Part shown: positions 35,552 through 44,107 of the stretch, piece after piece
Layout of the letters: each line of letters opens with the position of its first letter
Position numbering within the stretch: position 1 is the stretch's first letter
Assembly: GCA_002414665.1 (NCBI GenBank)
Contig: DIAF01000045.1
Span: forward strand, 778 to 64,777
DNA from: Halieaceae bacterium UBA5085
GTDB lineage: Bacteria > Pseudomonadota > Gammaproteobacteria > Pseudomonadales > Halieaceae
DNA length: 64,000 nt
Reading direction: 5' to 3'
Position numbers and translations under genes: made by a program
The notes under the pieces: model-generated
Seen by the model: only the letters and a program-made list of their open reading frames with translations
Told to the model about the DNA's origin: nothing
Databases searched by the model: none

Positions 35552-35570
35552 TGATCAGCTAAACTGATAA
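35552..35570. promoter_or_regulatory. Inverted repeat upstream of marR-like gene, probable operator
   Basis: TGATCAG and CTGATAA arms (6 of 7 positions complementary) separated by CTAAA, 15 bases before the start codon. Size and AT-rich character suit a MarR-family winged-helix dimer site, giving autoregulation of the regulator and the crotonase-SDR genes behind it. Inferred from position and symmetry only. Confidence 0.5.
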
Positions 35571-35585
35571 TAAGTGTAACTGAAT

Positions 35586-36050
35586 ATGGGGGCCCGTGTG
35601 GCGGTCAGGTACGAAAAGCATGAACTGGGAATGGCGTTGCTGTTGGCACTGGAAGATTTCCAGCGTCGCCTTGACGCTGAGCTTGCGCAAAACGGGTTTC
35701 CCGGTATTCGACGCCGTCACCGCATGGTGTTCAGGCACATTGCGACTCACGGTCCCAGCCGCAGTGTTGACCTGGCCGGGGCGGTGGGTATCCGTTCCCA
35801 GTCGATGATGAAAATTGTGCACGAACTGGAGGAATTGGGGTGGGTCAAGCGCAGGGTCGATCCTGCTGATTCCCGTGCCAAGTTGATCGCTTTCAGCCCG
35901 CAGGGTGAGCAGCTGCTGGCGCAGCTGGATGCCTCCACCCAGGTTGTGTGGGAGCAATATGCGCAACAGCTTGGCGTGGAAACTCTGGTTACCCTGCTTG
36001 CGTCTTTGCGTTTGATGGTCAGTCCTCCACACCGGAAAGGGAAACAGTAA
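35586..36050 (+). CDS. MarR-family transcriptional regulator
   Basis: 154-aa winged-helix regulator. HRMVFRHIATHGPSRSVDLAGAVGIRSQSMMKIVHELEELGWVKRRVDPADSRAKLIAFSPQGEQLL contains the recognition helix and the wing with the D-x-R of MarR proteins. The start is uncertain: ATG 35586 has a weak ribosome site, and GTG 35598 is an alternative. The crotonase start codon follows the stop directly (0 bases), so regulator and enzyme are one transcript. It probably responds to a CoA thioester or aromatic-type ligand of that pathway (inference). Confidence 0.88.
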   Translation: MGARVAVRYEKHELGMALLLALEDFQRRLDAELAQNGFPGIRRRHRMVFRHIATHGPSRSVDLAGAVGIRSQSMMKIVHELEELGWVKRRVDPADSRAKLIAFSPQGEQLLAQLDASTQVVWEQYAQQLGVETLVTLLASLRLMVSPPHRKGKQ

Positions 36051-36827
36051 ATGAACACGGTCCTGCTTGAGAAGCACGAGGGCTATGCCATTGTCACACT
36101 GAACCGACCCGATGAGATGAACGCCTTGTCGCGGCAGCTCAGGGCGGACTTTGTGTCAGCCTTTGCAGAGTGCGTGCGCGACATGGCAGTGCGGGTCGTC
36201 ATACTGACAGGCAATGGCCGCGCCTTCTGTGCAGGCTTCGACCTGAAGGAGCTGAGTGCCGGTGATGCCAATGCCGCGGAAGAGGCTGACAACACGATTG
36301 CCCGAGCGATGGAAGCGTTCACTGGCCCGATTATCGGAGCGATAAATGGTCATGCGATCACGGGCGGATTTGAGATGGCACTTGCCTGCGACGTGCTGAT
36401 CGCCTCGGAAAATGCACGTTTTGCCGATACACACGCCCGGGTGGGTATCTTGCCGGGCTGGGGCCTGAGTCAAAGGTTGCCGCGGTTGATCGGGTTGTCC
36501 AGAGCCAAGGAGATTTGTTTTACCGGTGCGCCCGTTTTTGCCCAGCAGGCCTATGAGTGGGGGTTGGTCAATCACGTCGTTCCCGCCGATCAACTGTTGC
36601 CCAGAGCGAGGAAAATGGCTGAGGACATGTGTGCCTGCGTCCCGGATATTCTCGCCCGCTACAAGCCGCTGATTGATCAGGGGTTCAACAAACCCCTGGA
36701 CGAGGCGCTGCGGTGGGAAGAACGCATTGCCATCGAATCGGCCAGGCAGGCGAAAGGACATATCATTGCCCAGCGGCGTGACGGCGTGCTGGCGCGGGGA
36801 CGCAGCGAGCGTGACAGGGCAGGATAG
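36051..36827 (+). CDS. Enoyl-CoA hydratase/isomerase (crotonase) family protein
   Basis: 258-aa crotonase-fold enzyme. The oxyanion-hole segments are GRAFCAGFDLKEL and INGHAITGGFEMALACD; the Glu of the first catalytic position is present (GGFEMAL). At the second catalytic position, aligned by the PGxG motif, the sequence is FADTHARVGILPGWGLSQRL, with His where classical hydratases have Glu, so water addition cannot be assumed. It may be an isomerase, hydrolase or atypical hydratase. It lies directly after marR and before two SDR genes, which suggests a short beta-oxidation-like or side-chain pathway. Confidence 0.9.
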   Translation: MNTVLLEKHEGYAIVTLNRPDEMNALSRQLRADFVSAFAECVRDMAVRVVILTGNGRAFCAGFDLKELSAGDANAAEEADNTIARAMEAFTGPIIGAINGHAITGGFEMALACDVLIASENARFADTHARVGILPGWGLSQRLPRLIGLSRAKEICFTGAPVFAQQAYEWGLVNHVVPADQLLPRARKMAEDMCACVPDILARYKPLIDQGFNKPLDEALRWEERIAIESARQAKGHIIAQRRDGVLARGRSERDRAG

Positions 36828-36906
36828 GTAAGGCGACCGGTGACACGCTGTCCGAAATTGTTGAAACCGCGGCACGCAGGTGCCCTGCAGAAAGGAAAGA
36901 CCGAAC

Positions 36907-37734
36907 ATGAAAAAGGTTGCTTTTATCACCGGCGCCAGCCGCGGCATGGGCGCTGCCACGGCGATCGAGTTTGCCCGCCGGGGCTACAATCTGGTGCTGA
37001 CGGCTCGCACCATGAAAGAGGGCGAGCAACATGAATACGGCAGTTGGAAGCCGACGACCACATCCCTGCCGGGCTCACTGGAGGCGACCGGCGAAGCGGC
37101 GCGTGCATATGGTGCAGAGATCCTGCTGCTGCGCTCCGATATACTGGATCTGGCGTCGGTCCAGGCCGCGGCTGATCGCGCCCTCGAACACTTCTCCAGG
37201 GTCGATGTCCTGTTCAACAACGCCTGTTATCAGGGGCCTGGCAATATGCAGCGCGTTCTGGAAGTCGAGATTGAGCAGGCGCGCAAGGTGTATCAGGGGA
37301 ATGTTCTTGCGCCTCTGGTGCTGGTGAAAGCCCTGCTCCCCGGTATGCTTGAGCGCGCCAGTGGCGCGGTGATCAATATGGTCTCGGGCTCTGCGCTTAG
37401 CGACCCGCCGGCACCGGCAGACGAGGGCGGTTGGGGCTTTGTATACCCCTCCTCGAAGGCCGCGCTGATACGCATGATGCCAGCGTTGCGGGTTGAACAC
37501 CGGGATAGTGGCGTTCGATTTTTCTCTGTGGAGCCCGGTTTCGTGCTCACTGAGGTGATGAAAGCCAACGGCTTTGACGACAAGATCGCCCAGCGTTTCA
37601 GGCCGACCGCACCAGATGCGGTGGCCGAGATCGTGTACTGGTTGGCAGAGGATCCGGCGGCACTGGATCATCAGCAGCGTGCCGTGATCTTTGCCCCGCA
37701 GCTGCACAAAAAACTGTTCGGAGAGGCAGGTTGA
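36907..37734 (+). CDS. Short-chain dehydrogenase/reductase
   Basis: 275-aa SDR. TGASRGMGAATAIEF binds cofactor, LFNNACYQGPGN replaces the NNAG motif, MVSGSALSDPP has the catalytic Ser, and YPSSKAALIRM the Tyr and Lys. A 20-residue insertion after the second strand (KEGEQHEYGSWKPTTTSLPG) resembles SDRs annotated as acting on larger CoA-linked or steroid-type substrates. ATG 36907 has an agaaagga site. Its stop overlaps the next SDR start by one base. Confidence 0.88.
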   Translation: MKKVAFITGASRGMGAATAIEFARRGYNLVLTARTMKEGEQHEYGSWKPTTTSLPGSLEATGEAARAYGAEILLLRSDILDLASVQAAADRALEHFSRVDVLFNNACYQGPGNMQRVLEVEIEQARKVYQGNVLAPLVLVKALLPGMLERASGAVINMVSGSALSDPPAPADEGGWGFVYPSSKAALIRMMPALRVEHRDSGVRFFSVEPGFVLTEVMKANGFDDKIAQRFRPTAPDAVAEIVYWLAEDPAALDHQQRAVIFAPQLHKKLFGEAG

Positions 37735-38501
37735 TGTTGCTGTGCGATAAAGTGGGGCTGATTACCGGTGCGGGTAGCGGTATTGGCCGCGCGACTGCAC
37801 TGACCTTCGCCCGGGATGGTGCGAAAGTCGTTGTGGTCGATTACCACCTTGAGTGGGCAGAGGAGACTGCCGGGCTTATCAGGCAAGCGGGCGGCGAGTC
37901 GCTCGTCATCCGCGCCAATGTTGCCAGTGAAACGGACGTACAGGACATGATGTCCAGGGCCGTTGCGCATTTTGGCCGGGTAGACTGCGTGAGTAACAAC
38001 GCGGCCTTCGGAGGCGGTTTTGCGCCGCTCCCCGATGTGGAGGAGAAAAACTGGCAACGCTGTCTGGATGTTACCCTCAAGGGCATCTGGCTCTGCATGA
38101 AATACCAGATCCCCCAGATGCTGAAACAGGGTGGTGGATCGATCGTCAACATCGCGTCACTCTCCGGTGTACGCGGTGAGGCCAACCAGGCACCCTACAG
38201 CGCGGCCAAAGGGGGTGTGATTGCACTGACCCGAACCGCCGCTGCGGAAAATGCGCAAAGAAAGATCCGCGTCAACGCCATCAACCCCGGCGGTATTCGC
38301 ACACCGGCGATACTCGACTATTTCGCGAGGGTGCCGGGGGCCGAGGAGAGGACGGCGGCAGTGCACGCCATGCGGCGTCTCGGCGAGCCGGAGGAGGTGG
38401 CCGATGCGGTTGCCTATCTCTGTTCCGATCGCGCCTCCTTCATTACTGGCGCAGTGCTGGATGTGGACGGTGGCATCATGGTGAACCCACACACGCTTTA
38501 G
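37734..38501 (+). CDS. Short-chain dehydrogenase/reductase (FabG-like)
   Basis: 255-aa classical SDR: TGAGSGIGRATALTFARDGAKVVVVD with an Asp after strand 2 (NAD preference), SNNAAFGG, NIASLSGVRG with the catalytic Ser, YSAAKGGVIALT with Tyr and Lys, and the C-terminal SDRASFITGAVLDVDGG usual for the group. Start at ATG 37734, overlapping the previous stop by one base (TGATG), with gagaggcagg upstream; TTG 37731 is less likely. It is the last backbone gene before the genomic island, whose left repeat starts 45 bases further on. Confidence 0.92.
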   Translation: MLLCDKVGLITGAGSGIGRATALTFARDGAKVVVVDYHLEWAEETAGLIRQAGGESLVIRANVASETDVQDMMSRAVAHFGRVDCVSNNAAFGGGFAPLPDVEEKNWQRCLDVTLKGIWLCMKYQIPQMLKQGGGSIVNIASLSGVRGEANQAPYSAAKGGVIALTRTAAAENAQRKIRVNAINPGGIRTPAILDYFARVPGAEERTAAVHAMRRLGEPEEVADAVAYLCSDRASFITGAVLDVDGGIMVNPHTL

Positions 38502-38546
38502 GCGTAATGCTGGCGACGCAGGGCGGTCAATGGGCCATTGGGGAGA

Positions 38547-38560
38547 TGGTGCCGGAGATA
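38547..38560. repeat. Left attachment repeat of island
   Basis: TGGTGCCGGAGATA, identical to the last 14 bases of the tRNA-Thr gene at 56739-56752. It marks the displaced original tRNA end or its attP equivalent. Identity stops at both edges (a/g before, t/g after). Confidence 0.8.
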
Positions 38561-38676
38561 TGAATTTCCGCCAGTCTCAGTATGTCTCAATCTGTCGTAA
38601 AAACGCTATAAATGAAGAGGTTTCCTAAATTTCGTTGTTTCTCCCCGTTTCATGTTGTAGCATCCAATTGATTCTC

Positions 38677-38689
38677 CTATATAGGGATA
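38677..38689 (+). repeat. Left copy of 13-bp subterminal repeat, candidate integrase arm site
   Basis: CTATATAGGGATA, repeated exactly at 56685-56697, close to the opposite end of the island and in the same orientation. It lies between the left att repeat and the integrase start. Tyrosine integrases of mobile elements bind short repeats of this kind on both arms; assignment is inference. Confidence 0.5.
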
Positions 38690-38749
38690 GAAATGGGGAC
38701 CTGAAAGTTCGGTTCCCAAAAATGCGGTATCACCTTTGGGGTATTGACG

Positions 38750-40039
38750 ATGCCGAGACTCGCGCGGGAGCTCACCGATGCCGAAGTCCGCCGCCTGAAA
38801 TGGGCCAGGGTCCAATCGGGTAGCAACAAGGGGGCGGCCTGTACCAAACTGCACGCGGTCGGTGGCGTTGGAGGGCTCTACTTGCACTGTGCTCCACCCG
38901 TGTCCGCTAACACCACGTTTGCCCGCTCCTGGATACTGAAAACACCTATCGGTAAAGACATACCTGAGCTGGGATTAGGTCCCTATCCTGAAGTAACGCT
39001 TTCCGTGGCACGTCAGAAGGCCCGGGAACTCAAAGAACAGATCAGGCAAGGCATTGATCCACGTGTGACTCGAAAGGCGCTCGCCTCGGCTCTGGTCGCC
39101 GAACAGGCCAAGGCAGTCACGTTCCGCACCCTTGCTGATAGGTTCATCGTTAAGAAAGGTAAGGAGTTCAAGACCGCAAAGCAAGTCCAGAAATTAACTT
39201 CACACCTCGAAACCTATGCCTATCCGATATTGGGTAATGTGCTGGTGTCCGATATCGGGCGGGCGCACATCATGAAAATGCTGACCCCCATCTGGGAGAC
39301 CAAAACTGAGACCGCAACCAGGGTTAGAGCCACAGTCGAGCGCATCCTTGATATGGCTGGGGCAGAGGGGCTCCGCACTGGCGACAACCCGGCGCGTTGG
39401 CGTGGCAACCTCGACTTGTCCCTGCCTTTGCCGGACAAGGTGAGAAAGGTAAGGCATTTGGCCGCCATGCCCGTCGATGAGATCCCGCCATTCATGCACG
39501 TCTTGGCCACCAAGGACAGCACCGGTGCAATGGCACTGCGGTTCGCTATCCTGACTGCTGCCCGGTCCGGCGAGATACGCGGCGCCATGTGGAGCGAAAT
39601 CGATTTCAAAGCCAAAGTCTGGACGATTCCGGGTGAGCGCATGAAAGGCGGTCGCGACCATAAGGTACCTTTGTGCCACGAGGCGGTAGATCTGCTGAAA
39701 TCACTGCCCCGCGACCATGACTCCGAGGTGATATTTGTGAGCCCGACCGGCAAGATGTTATCTAATATGACCCTAACAAAGGTGTTAAAGGATATGGGGC
39801 ATCAGGTCACGCAGCACGGCTTTAGGGCCACGTTCCGCACATGGGCACAGGAACACACTAGCTACCCAGAAGAAGTCTGCGAGCTCGCCTTGGCGCACGT
39901 CAACAGCGATGCCACCCGCGCCGCCTATGCCCGGTCCGAATTGATCGAAAAGCGCCGCAAGCTGATGGCCGATTGGGAGCGATTTTGCCGCGAAGGACTG
40001 CCATCCAAGGGTAAGGAGAATAAGATCCGGGCGCGCTAG
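38750..40039 (+). CDS. P4-type tyrosine integrase (DUF4102/phage integrase)
   Basis: 429-aa site-specific recombinase. N-terminal DUF4102-like arm-binding domain (LYLHCAPP...RSWILKTPIGKDIPELGLGPYPEVTLSVARQKARELKEQIRQGIDP), a core-binding helical domain (TFRTLADRFIV...), then the catalytic domain with Arg in AARSGEIRG, HGFRATFRTWA (HxxR), LAHVNSDATRAAY with the second His and the Tyr nucleophile. All catalytic residues are present. ATG 38750 is preferred to TTG 38744 by spacing from gggg. It should catalyse integration and excision of the island at tRNA-Thr. Confidence 0.93.
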   Translation: MPRLARELTDAEVRRLKWARVQSGSNKGAACTKLHAVGGVGGLYLHCAPPVSANTTFARSWILKTPIGKDIPELGLGPYPEVTLSVARQKARELKEQIRQGIDPRVTRKALASALVAEQAKAVTFRTLADRFIVKKGKEFKTAKQVQKLTSHLETYAYPILGNVLVSDIGRAHIMKMLTPIWETKTETATRVRATVERILDMAGAEGLRTGDNPARWRGNLDLSLPLPDKVRKVRHLAAMPVDEIPPFMHVLATKDSTGAMALRFAILTAARSGEIRGAMWSEIDFKAKVWTIPGERMKGGRDHKVPLCHEAVDLLKSLPRDHDSEVIFVSPTGKMLSNMTLTKVLKDMGHQVTQHGFRATFRTWAQEHTSYPEEVCELALAHVNSDATRAAYARSELIEKRRKLMADWERFCREGLPSKGKENKIRAR

Positions 40040-40202
40040 TGATACCATTTAGAGGGTCGCAGGTGCCCGGTGAAACGCTTCGGCTGGTATTACTCGTCCT
40101 GCGCCGTGCTCAAGCGGAATGGCAGTTCTAACAGCGGGTTAGAACCCTACGGTCCAATCAGCGCTAACAGCCGAATCGGCTGGTGGTCCTTGAAGCACTG
40201 AA

Positions 40203-40376
40203 TTACCGAGCGAGAGCCGTTGCGGCGTCGGCAAGATGATCCACAAGATGGCTGATAAACATGCGCACTTTGGCTGAGAGATGCCGGTTGTGTGGATACA
40301 CCGACCAAACCCCCGAGTCCGTTGGGTTGAAGGCCTCCAGTAGTTCCCTCCGGGTACAGCGGCCCATGCGGTCAGA
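40203..40376 (-). pseudogene. LysR-family regulator, C-terminal fragment
   Basis: On the minus strand an open stretch of about 55 codons reads LLEAFNPTDSGVWSVYPHNRHLSAKVRMF, then ISHLVDHLADAA, stopping at TAA (40203-40205). DSGVWSVYPHNRHLSAKVR is the characteristic C-terminal end of LysR effector domains. The DNA-binding part and most of the effector domain are absent; upstream sequence changes to a fragment of an integrase on the other strand. Non-functional remnant. Confidence 0.7.
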
Positions 40377-40458
40377 CGCTGCGCGCGAGTCTGTGCCGGT
40401 AACTAGACCGTTTCTTCCAGCCGTTCATCAACATATCGACCCTCAATTGGATCGGATA

Positions 40459-40680
40459 GCCACGCCTCACGGAACTGCCCGCTCTAGCTTCAAAGACTGG
40501 TGCCGGCAGAACAATCGATTTCCCGATGAATGGTCGGAGCTGGCGCTGGCTCACGTCAACAGTGACCAGACCAGGGCTGCATACGCCCGTGGCGAGCTTT
40601 TGGAAGAACGGCGGGGCATGATGGAGGAGTGGGGGCAATTCTGCGAGCCTCGCCGCTCAGGTGGTGGTAGTGACACATAA
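40459..40680 (+). pseudogene. Tyrosine integrase, C-terminal fragment
   Basis: About 73 codons matching the end of a DUF4102-type integrase: PHGTARSSFKDWCRQNNRF, then ELALAHVNSDQTRAAYARGELLEERRGMMEEWGQFC. It resembles but is not a copy of the intact integrase ending (LAHVNSDATRAAYARSELIEKRRKLMADWERFC), so it is the remnant of a second, related element that used the same type of integrase. The frame is open back to 40261 but the first 65 codons are unrelated. Confidence 0.75.
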
Positions 40681-40917
40681 TCTGTTCGGGCAGACTTATT
40701 TGCTACCAACACTCTCCGCTCTGGTGGTTTCACAGTGGCGTCATTGTAGTAGTCCGTGCGTGAACTTTGTGCCCGCGCACAGCTGGATGCACCGCGAGAC
40801 GCTTGAGAGTGGATGTACGGCGAAGAGTGTAGCTTGACCGAGTGGATGGAGGACACAGCCTCGGGACCGCAACTAAGCGGCAGCCTTGTTCAAAGAAAGC
40901 CTTTTCCCTTGCCCCGG

Positions 40918-41435
40918 TCAGCTGGTACCGCGCGGCGGATAGCCTTTCTCGCCAATGTAGGTCACACCTTTTTTGATCATGTCCAGATCGGGGCGACAGA
41001 ACGGGGCGCTGGCAACATCACTGAAATGCAGGCTGCCGTCAGAACGCACGAAAAATATGCCGGGTTCCGCGAACGCGGCATCGGTTTCCTGGGCACTCAG
41101 GGGCGTTGAAATGAAGAGTCCCAGTTCACGCGCCTGTTCGATAGCGAGATCATAGGCGACGGTAATATCCAGATGCGCTTCTGCCGCAAATTTCTCGGCC
41201 TTTTCTTTGGGATCTGTCGATACCGCCACTAGCTGAACACCCATGGCCTCGAAGTCCGATTTCATACCATTCAATTGGCCCAAGTACTTCTGCAGATGGG
41301 GCAATGCAGGCCGCGATAAACCACGATCAACTGTGATTGGTTGCTGGATGGCTGACCCAGTGTTACTGATTCTCCAGTTATCGTGGGCAGGGCAATGCGG
41401 AGAAAGTCGCTGCCTGGATGTGGGATATTTCTCAT
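40918..41435 (-). pseudogene. AhpC/TSA-type peroxiredoxin, broken by a 1-base frameshift
   Basis: Thiol peroxidase-like protein of about 170 aa. The 5' part (ATG 41435, aaggat site) reads MRNIPHPGSDF...LIVVYRGLHCPICR, with the peroxidatic Cys; the 3' part in another frame reads YLGQLNGMKSDFEAMGVQLVAVSTDPKEKAEKF and continues to the stop at 40918. The two join sensibly as CPICR-x-YLGQLN if one base is restored near 41290-41300. As it stands the first frame stops after STWAN. Either a recent pseudogene or a sequencing error. Confidence 0.75.
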
Positions 41436-41659
41436 TCCTGTATCCTTTTCAGGGTTGGCTGGTGGTGCAGATGCGTCAGCGACTGCACACCTCAAGTAGA
41501 TGCATGTGGCTGAGTTTCGTCACAAGCCGCTCATTGTCTTGATATCCCTGATGTCTCCAAGGAAATGTTCAGACTATGTAACAAACACTACGTTTCGGAA
41601 TCAATGACCCCAAGCCACAGCGACTCAGAGTTAGCGCTCACGCTGACGACTCGGGAATC

Positions 41660-41860
41660 TCAAAAGTGGGCGGTGCCGCGGATATCGTCGACGGCGACGC
41701 CGTTGCGGCGCATGATCTCGGCGGCTGCGCCCATCAGCAGCGCGGTATGCGATTCCTGATCGGGAAGCTTCAGGGTGCAATTGAAGAAAACGGCCCTGAG
41801 ATCTGAACAATCGGTGTTGTTCTGGTCGCAAAGCGCGGTTTGGTGTTCATGCAATTCCAT
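41660..41860 (-). pseudogene. NADPH-dependent FMN reductase-like protein, N-terminal fragment
   Basis: A 66-residue frame from ATG 41860 (taggag site) reads MELHEHQTALCDQNN, then DLRAVFFNCTLKLPDQESHTALLMGAAAEIMRRNGVAVDDIR, the first strand and helix of a flavodoxin-like reductase. It ends at GTAHF, where homology is lost; the flavin-binding remainder is missing. It starts 8 bases after the truncated sugar dehydrogenase, so both probably came from one former operon. Confidence 0.65.
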
Positions 41861-41868
41861 CGGTTCTC

Positions 41869-42638
41869 CTAGCGTTCGCTCGCAGGTGTTATGCGCCACA
41901 CTGAGTTGCCGACGTCATCGGCCACCAGCAGACCTCCACGCCCATCCACTGCCACCCCCACGGGCCGCCCACGGGCATTGCCGTCTGCGTCCACAAAGCC
42001 GAACAGTACCACCTTTATCGAACCGGTGGGCCGGCCGTCAGTGAACGGTACAAAGACGACTTCATAGCCATTCAAGGGTTGCCGGTTCCAGGAACCATGC
42101 AGGCCGACGAACGCGCCCTCGCCGAAACCGACCACGCCGCTGTTGTTGAAGGCCATGCCCAGCGGTGCCACGTGCGCACCGAGGGCAAAATCGGGCGAAA
42201 CTGCGCTAGCCACCAGTTCGGGACGTTGCGGGCTCACGCGCTCATCGACATGCTGGCCGAAATAGCTGTAGGGCCAGCCGTAGAAGGCGTCCCTGCGGAC
42301 CGAGGTCAGGTAATCCGGTACCATGTCGCTGCCCAGTTCGTCACGCTCGTTGACAACCGCCCACAGCGCATCTGTTTGCGGCTCCCAGTCCAGGCCGACC
42401 GGATTGCGCAGGCCCGAGGCATATACCAGGATCGCACCGTTGGCAGGATCGACCTCCAGTATCGCCGCGCGCATGTGCTCGGCCTGCATGCCGTTCTCGC
42501 CGATGTTGCTGTTGGAGCCGACGCCCACATACAGGTGCGTGCCATCGGCACTGACGAACAGGCTTTTGGTCCAGTGATGATTCAACTCGTCGCCCTTGCC
42601 GGGCAGGTCGGTAACCTTGGTGGGCTCCGCGGCAGTAC
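41869..42638 (-). pseudogene. PQQ-dependent sugar (glucose/sorbosone) dehydrogenase, 5'-truncated
   Basis: About 255 residues of the C-terminal beta-propeller of a soluble glucose/sorbosone dehydrogenase: HHWTKSLFVSADGTHLYVGVGSNSN, ASGLRNPVGLDWEP, ELGSDMVPDYLTSV, FYGWPYSYFGQHVDERV and GLHGSWNRQPLNGYEVVFVPF. The N-terminal half, including signal peptide and the first catalytic His region, is absent; the frame is joined at about 42638 to an integrase fragment in a different phase. Not expected to be active. Confidence 0.8.
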
Positions 42639-42904
42639 CCCTCAGACGCCAGGAAGCGTAGATAGGCACGTAACGCCGTCGCAAATGCCTTTACCGTGCT
42701 ACAGCTGTAGCGTTCCGCCTGGGTGCTGATCGCCTCGCGAATCGTGGCAACATTATAGTCTGCCGGCTGGTCGCCAAGGATGGGCAAGAGTGCAAGAAGC
42801 AACCGTTCGTGACTATCCAAGGTACGACAGGAAAGTCCTCGGTGACGAAGCATCCAGTCGCGAAATTGAATCAAGTGAGCCGGACGTCTGTCTTCCGCTT
42901 CCAC
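42638..42904 (-). pseudogene. Tyrosine recombinase (XerC-like), N-terminal core-binding fragment
   Basis: About 89 codons: LIQFRDWMLRHRGLSCRTLD, then LLLALLPILGDQPADYNVATIREAI and VKAFATALRAYLRFLASEG. This is the SAM-like core-binding domain of an integrase. The catalytic domain is missing; the sequence changes at about 42638 to the sugar dehydrogenase remnant. A GTG at 42904 overlaps the end of the next gene upstream by 34 bases, typical of the paired genes of some recombinase modules. Confidence 0.72.
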
Positions 42905-43401
42905 CGCTGGGGCCCCGCCTGGTGTTGGAAGCGCGGCACGGCAGTGTCCCGACAGCGCCGGCGCGGATCAAAGCCGAACGGCGTGGGCAGGAGCGGCAGG
43001 TAGCGGGCGACCATCCCGCGCAAACACATCAGGACGGTATCGCTACCGAGTGCCACCGCAAACGCCTGCAGCGTCGGCGCCACCGCGGTGAAGTGCGCCG
43101 GCTCGAGCCCGCGGATTGCGGCCAGGGTGCGGTGGATCGACTGACAGAGCCTGTCCAGGTAGCGCAAGGCGCCGGGCAGTTCGATCTCCGTCCGCAACTG
43201 CCCAGCGGCCGCTGCGCGTGAGGGCGCCTGTTCAGCGGCCAGCACGGTGGCCTCAATCTCGGCCAACGTGCCCGAATAATGCGACGCCAGGCAGTCCGGC
43301 AAGGCACTGACGGTGCGCCGGGCCCGGGGGCAGTACCAGCGAGCGATCAGGGTGCCGACTGGACGGACCCGTTCATAGGCCCCTTGCGTGAGAATCCGCA
43401 T
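42871..43401 (-). CDS. Conserved protein of a recombinase module (DUF6431-like)
   Basis: 176-aa basic protein. RWYCPRARRTVSALPDCLASHYSGTLAEIEATVLAAEQAPS resembles proteins encoded directly upstream of XerC-like recombinases in transposable modules, where it may be a zinc-less DNA-binding partner; I am not certain of the family name. The following recombinase gene overlaps it and is truncated, so the module is dead. No ribosome site is obvious at 43401. Confidence 0.5.
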   Translation of the reverse strand: MRILTQGAYERVRPVGTLIARWYCPRARRTVSALPDCLASHYSGTLAEIEATVLAAEQAPSRAAAAGQLRTEIELPGALRYLDRLCQSIHRTLAAIRGLEPAHFTAVAPTLQAFAVALGSDTVLMCLRGMVARYLPLLPTPFGFDPRRRCRDTAVPRFQHQAGPQRWKRKTDVRLT

Positions 43402-44107
43402 CCGCCCTCAGCATGCCACGGGCAACGCGTCAGGGTTGCGAACCGCCACAGTTTACCGGCAACATAGACCTCGCTGGTGGTTGGCGTCGCCAAACGCACT
43501 TGCACACCAGCCACGGCCCGCGCGGGTGGTTCCGCGGCGGGCCACCTTCTCCTTCTTCTTATCCGGCCCTCAGTTTGCCTCTTCTGGCGTGACTCGCCAA
43601 GCCATCGGCATTACCCAGCCGAGGGACGATGCAGCTTGGGATGTCTCGGATTCTGCCGGTTTCCCACCAAGTTTGGAACGATACAATCCGGAATGGAACC
43701 CACCGCGGTTTACGGATTACTGAGCGAGACAAGAACTCTTATCCAATGGTTGACCCAACTCCATCATGGCGCATTGACGCCGAATGCTGAAGGAAGGGAG
43801 GAGACCATCTCATCGAAAAGGCTACCGCCTGGGTGCCCGAGAGGAAATCCCGGAGCTGGTCTGTAGTGGTCAAATCGTCGAGCTTCATGATGGTTTTTAT
43901 CCCCCATCATGAACGGATCCCGAGTCGGCTTCAGACTCATTTAATATTGGAAACACCCCAGGCCCCCAGACTCATTTCATATTGGACGAGGCTGCAGCTT
44001 GATCGGGGGCAGGTTGTGGGCCAACATGTACCGGTCGGCACCGAATAGTTCGCGCTTTTCCATTTTCCAGACATTTGCTGTGCAAGGTCATTTTTGGAGG
44101 TGTTTAG
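43402..44107. other. Gene-free stretch of about 700 bases with IS-like repeats
   Basis: Open frames here do not resemble proteins on either strand. The right half has a pair of 20-bp direct repeats (43932-43986). Base composition shifts towards A+T at about 43.7-43.9 kb, marking the join between the remnant zone and the oxygenase cluster. A ggaggtg ribosome site closes the region at the P450 start. Confidence 0.6.
43932..43986. repeat. Two near-identical 20-bp repeats, possible IS21-type terminus
   Basis: CAGACTCATTTAATATTGGA at 43932-43951 and the same with one change (T to C) at 43967-43986, starts 35 bases apart. Multiple short terminal repeats of this spacing are a feature of IS21-family ends, and an IstB remnant occurs elsewhere in the island (49.4 kb). 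No transposase gene adjoins. Confidence 0.45.
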
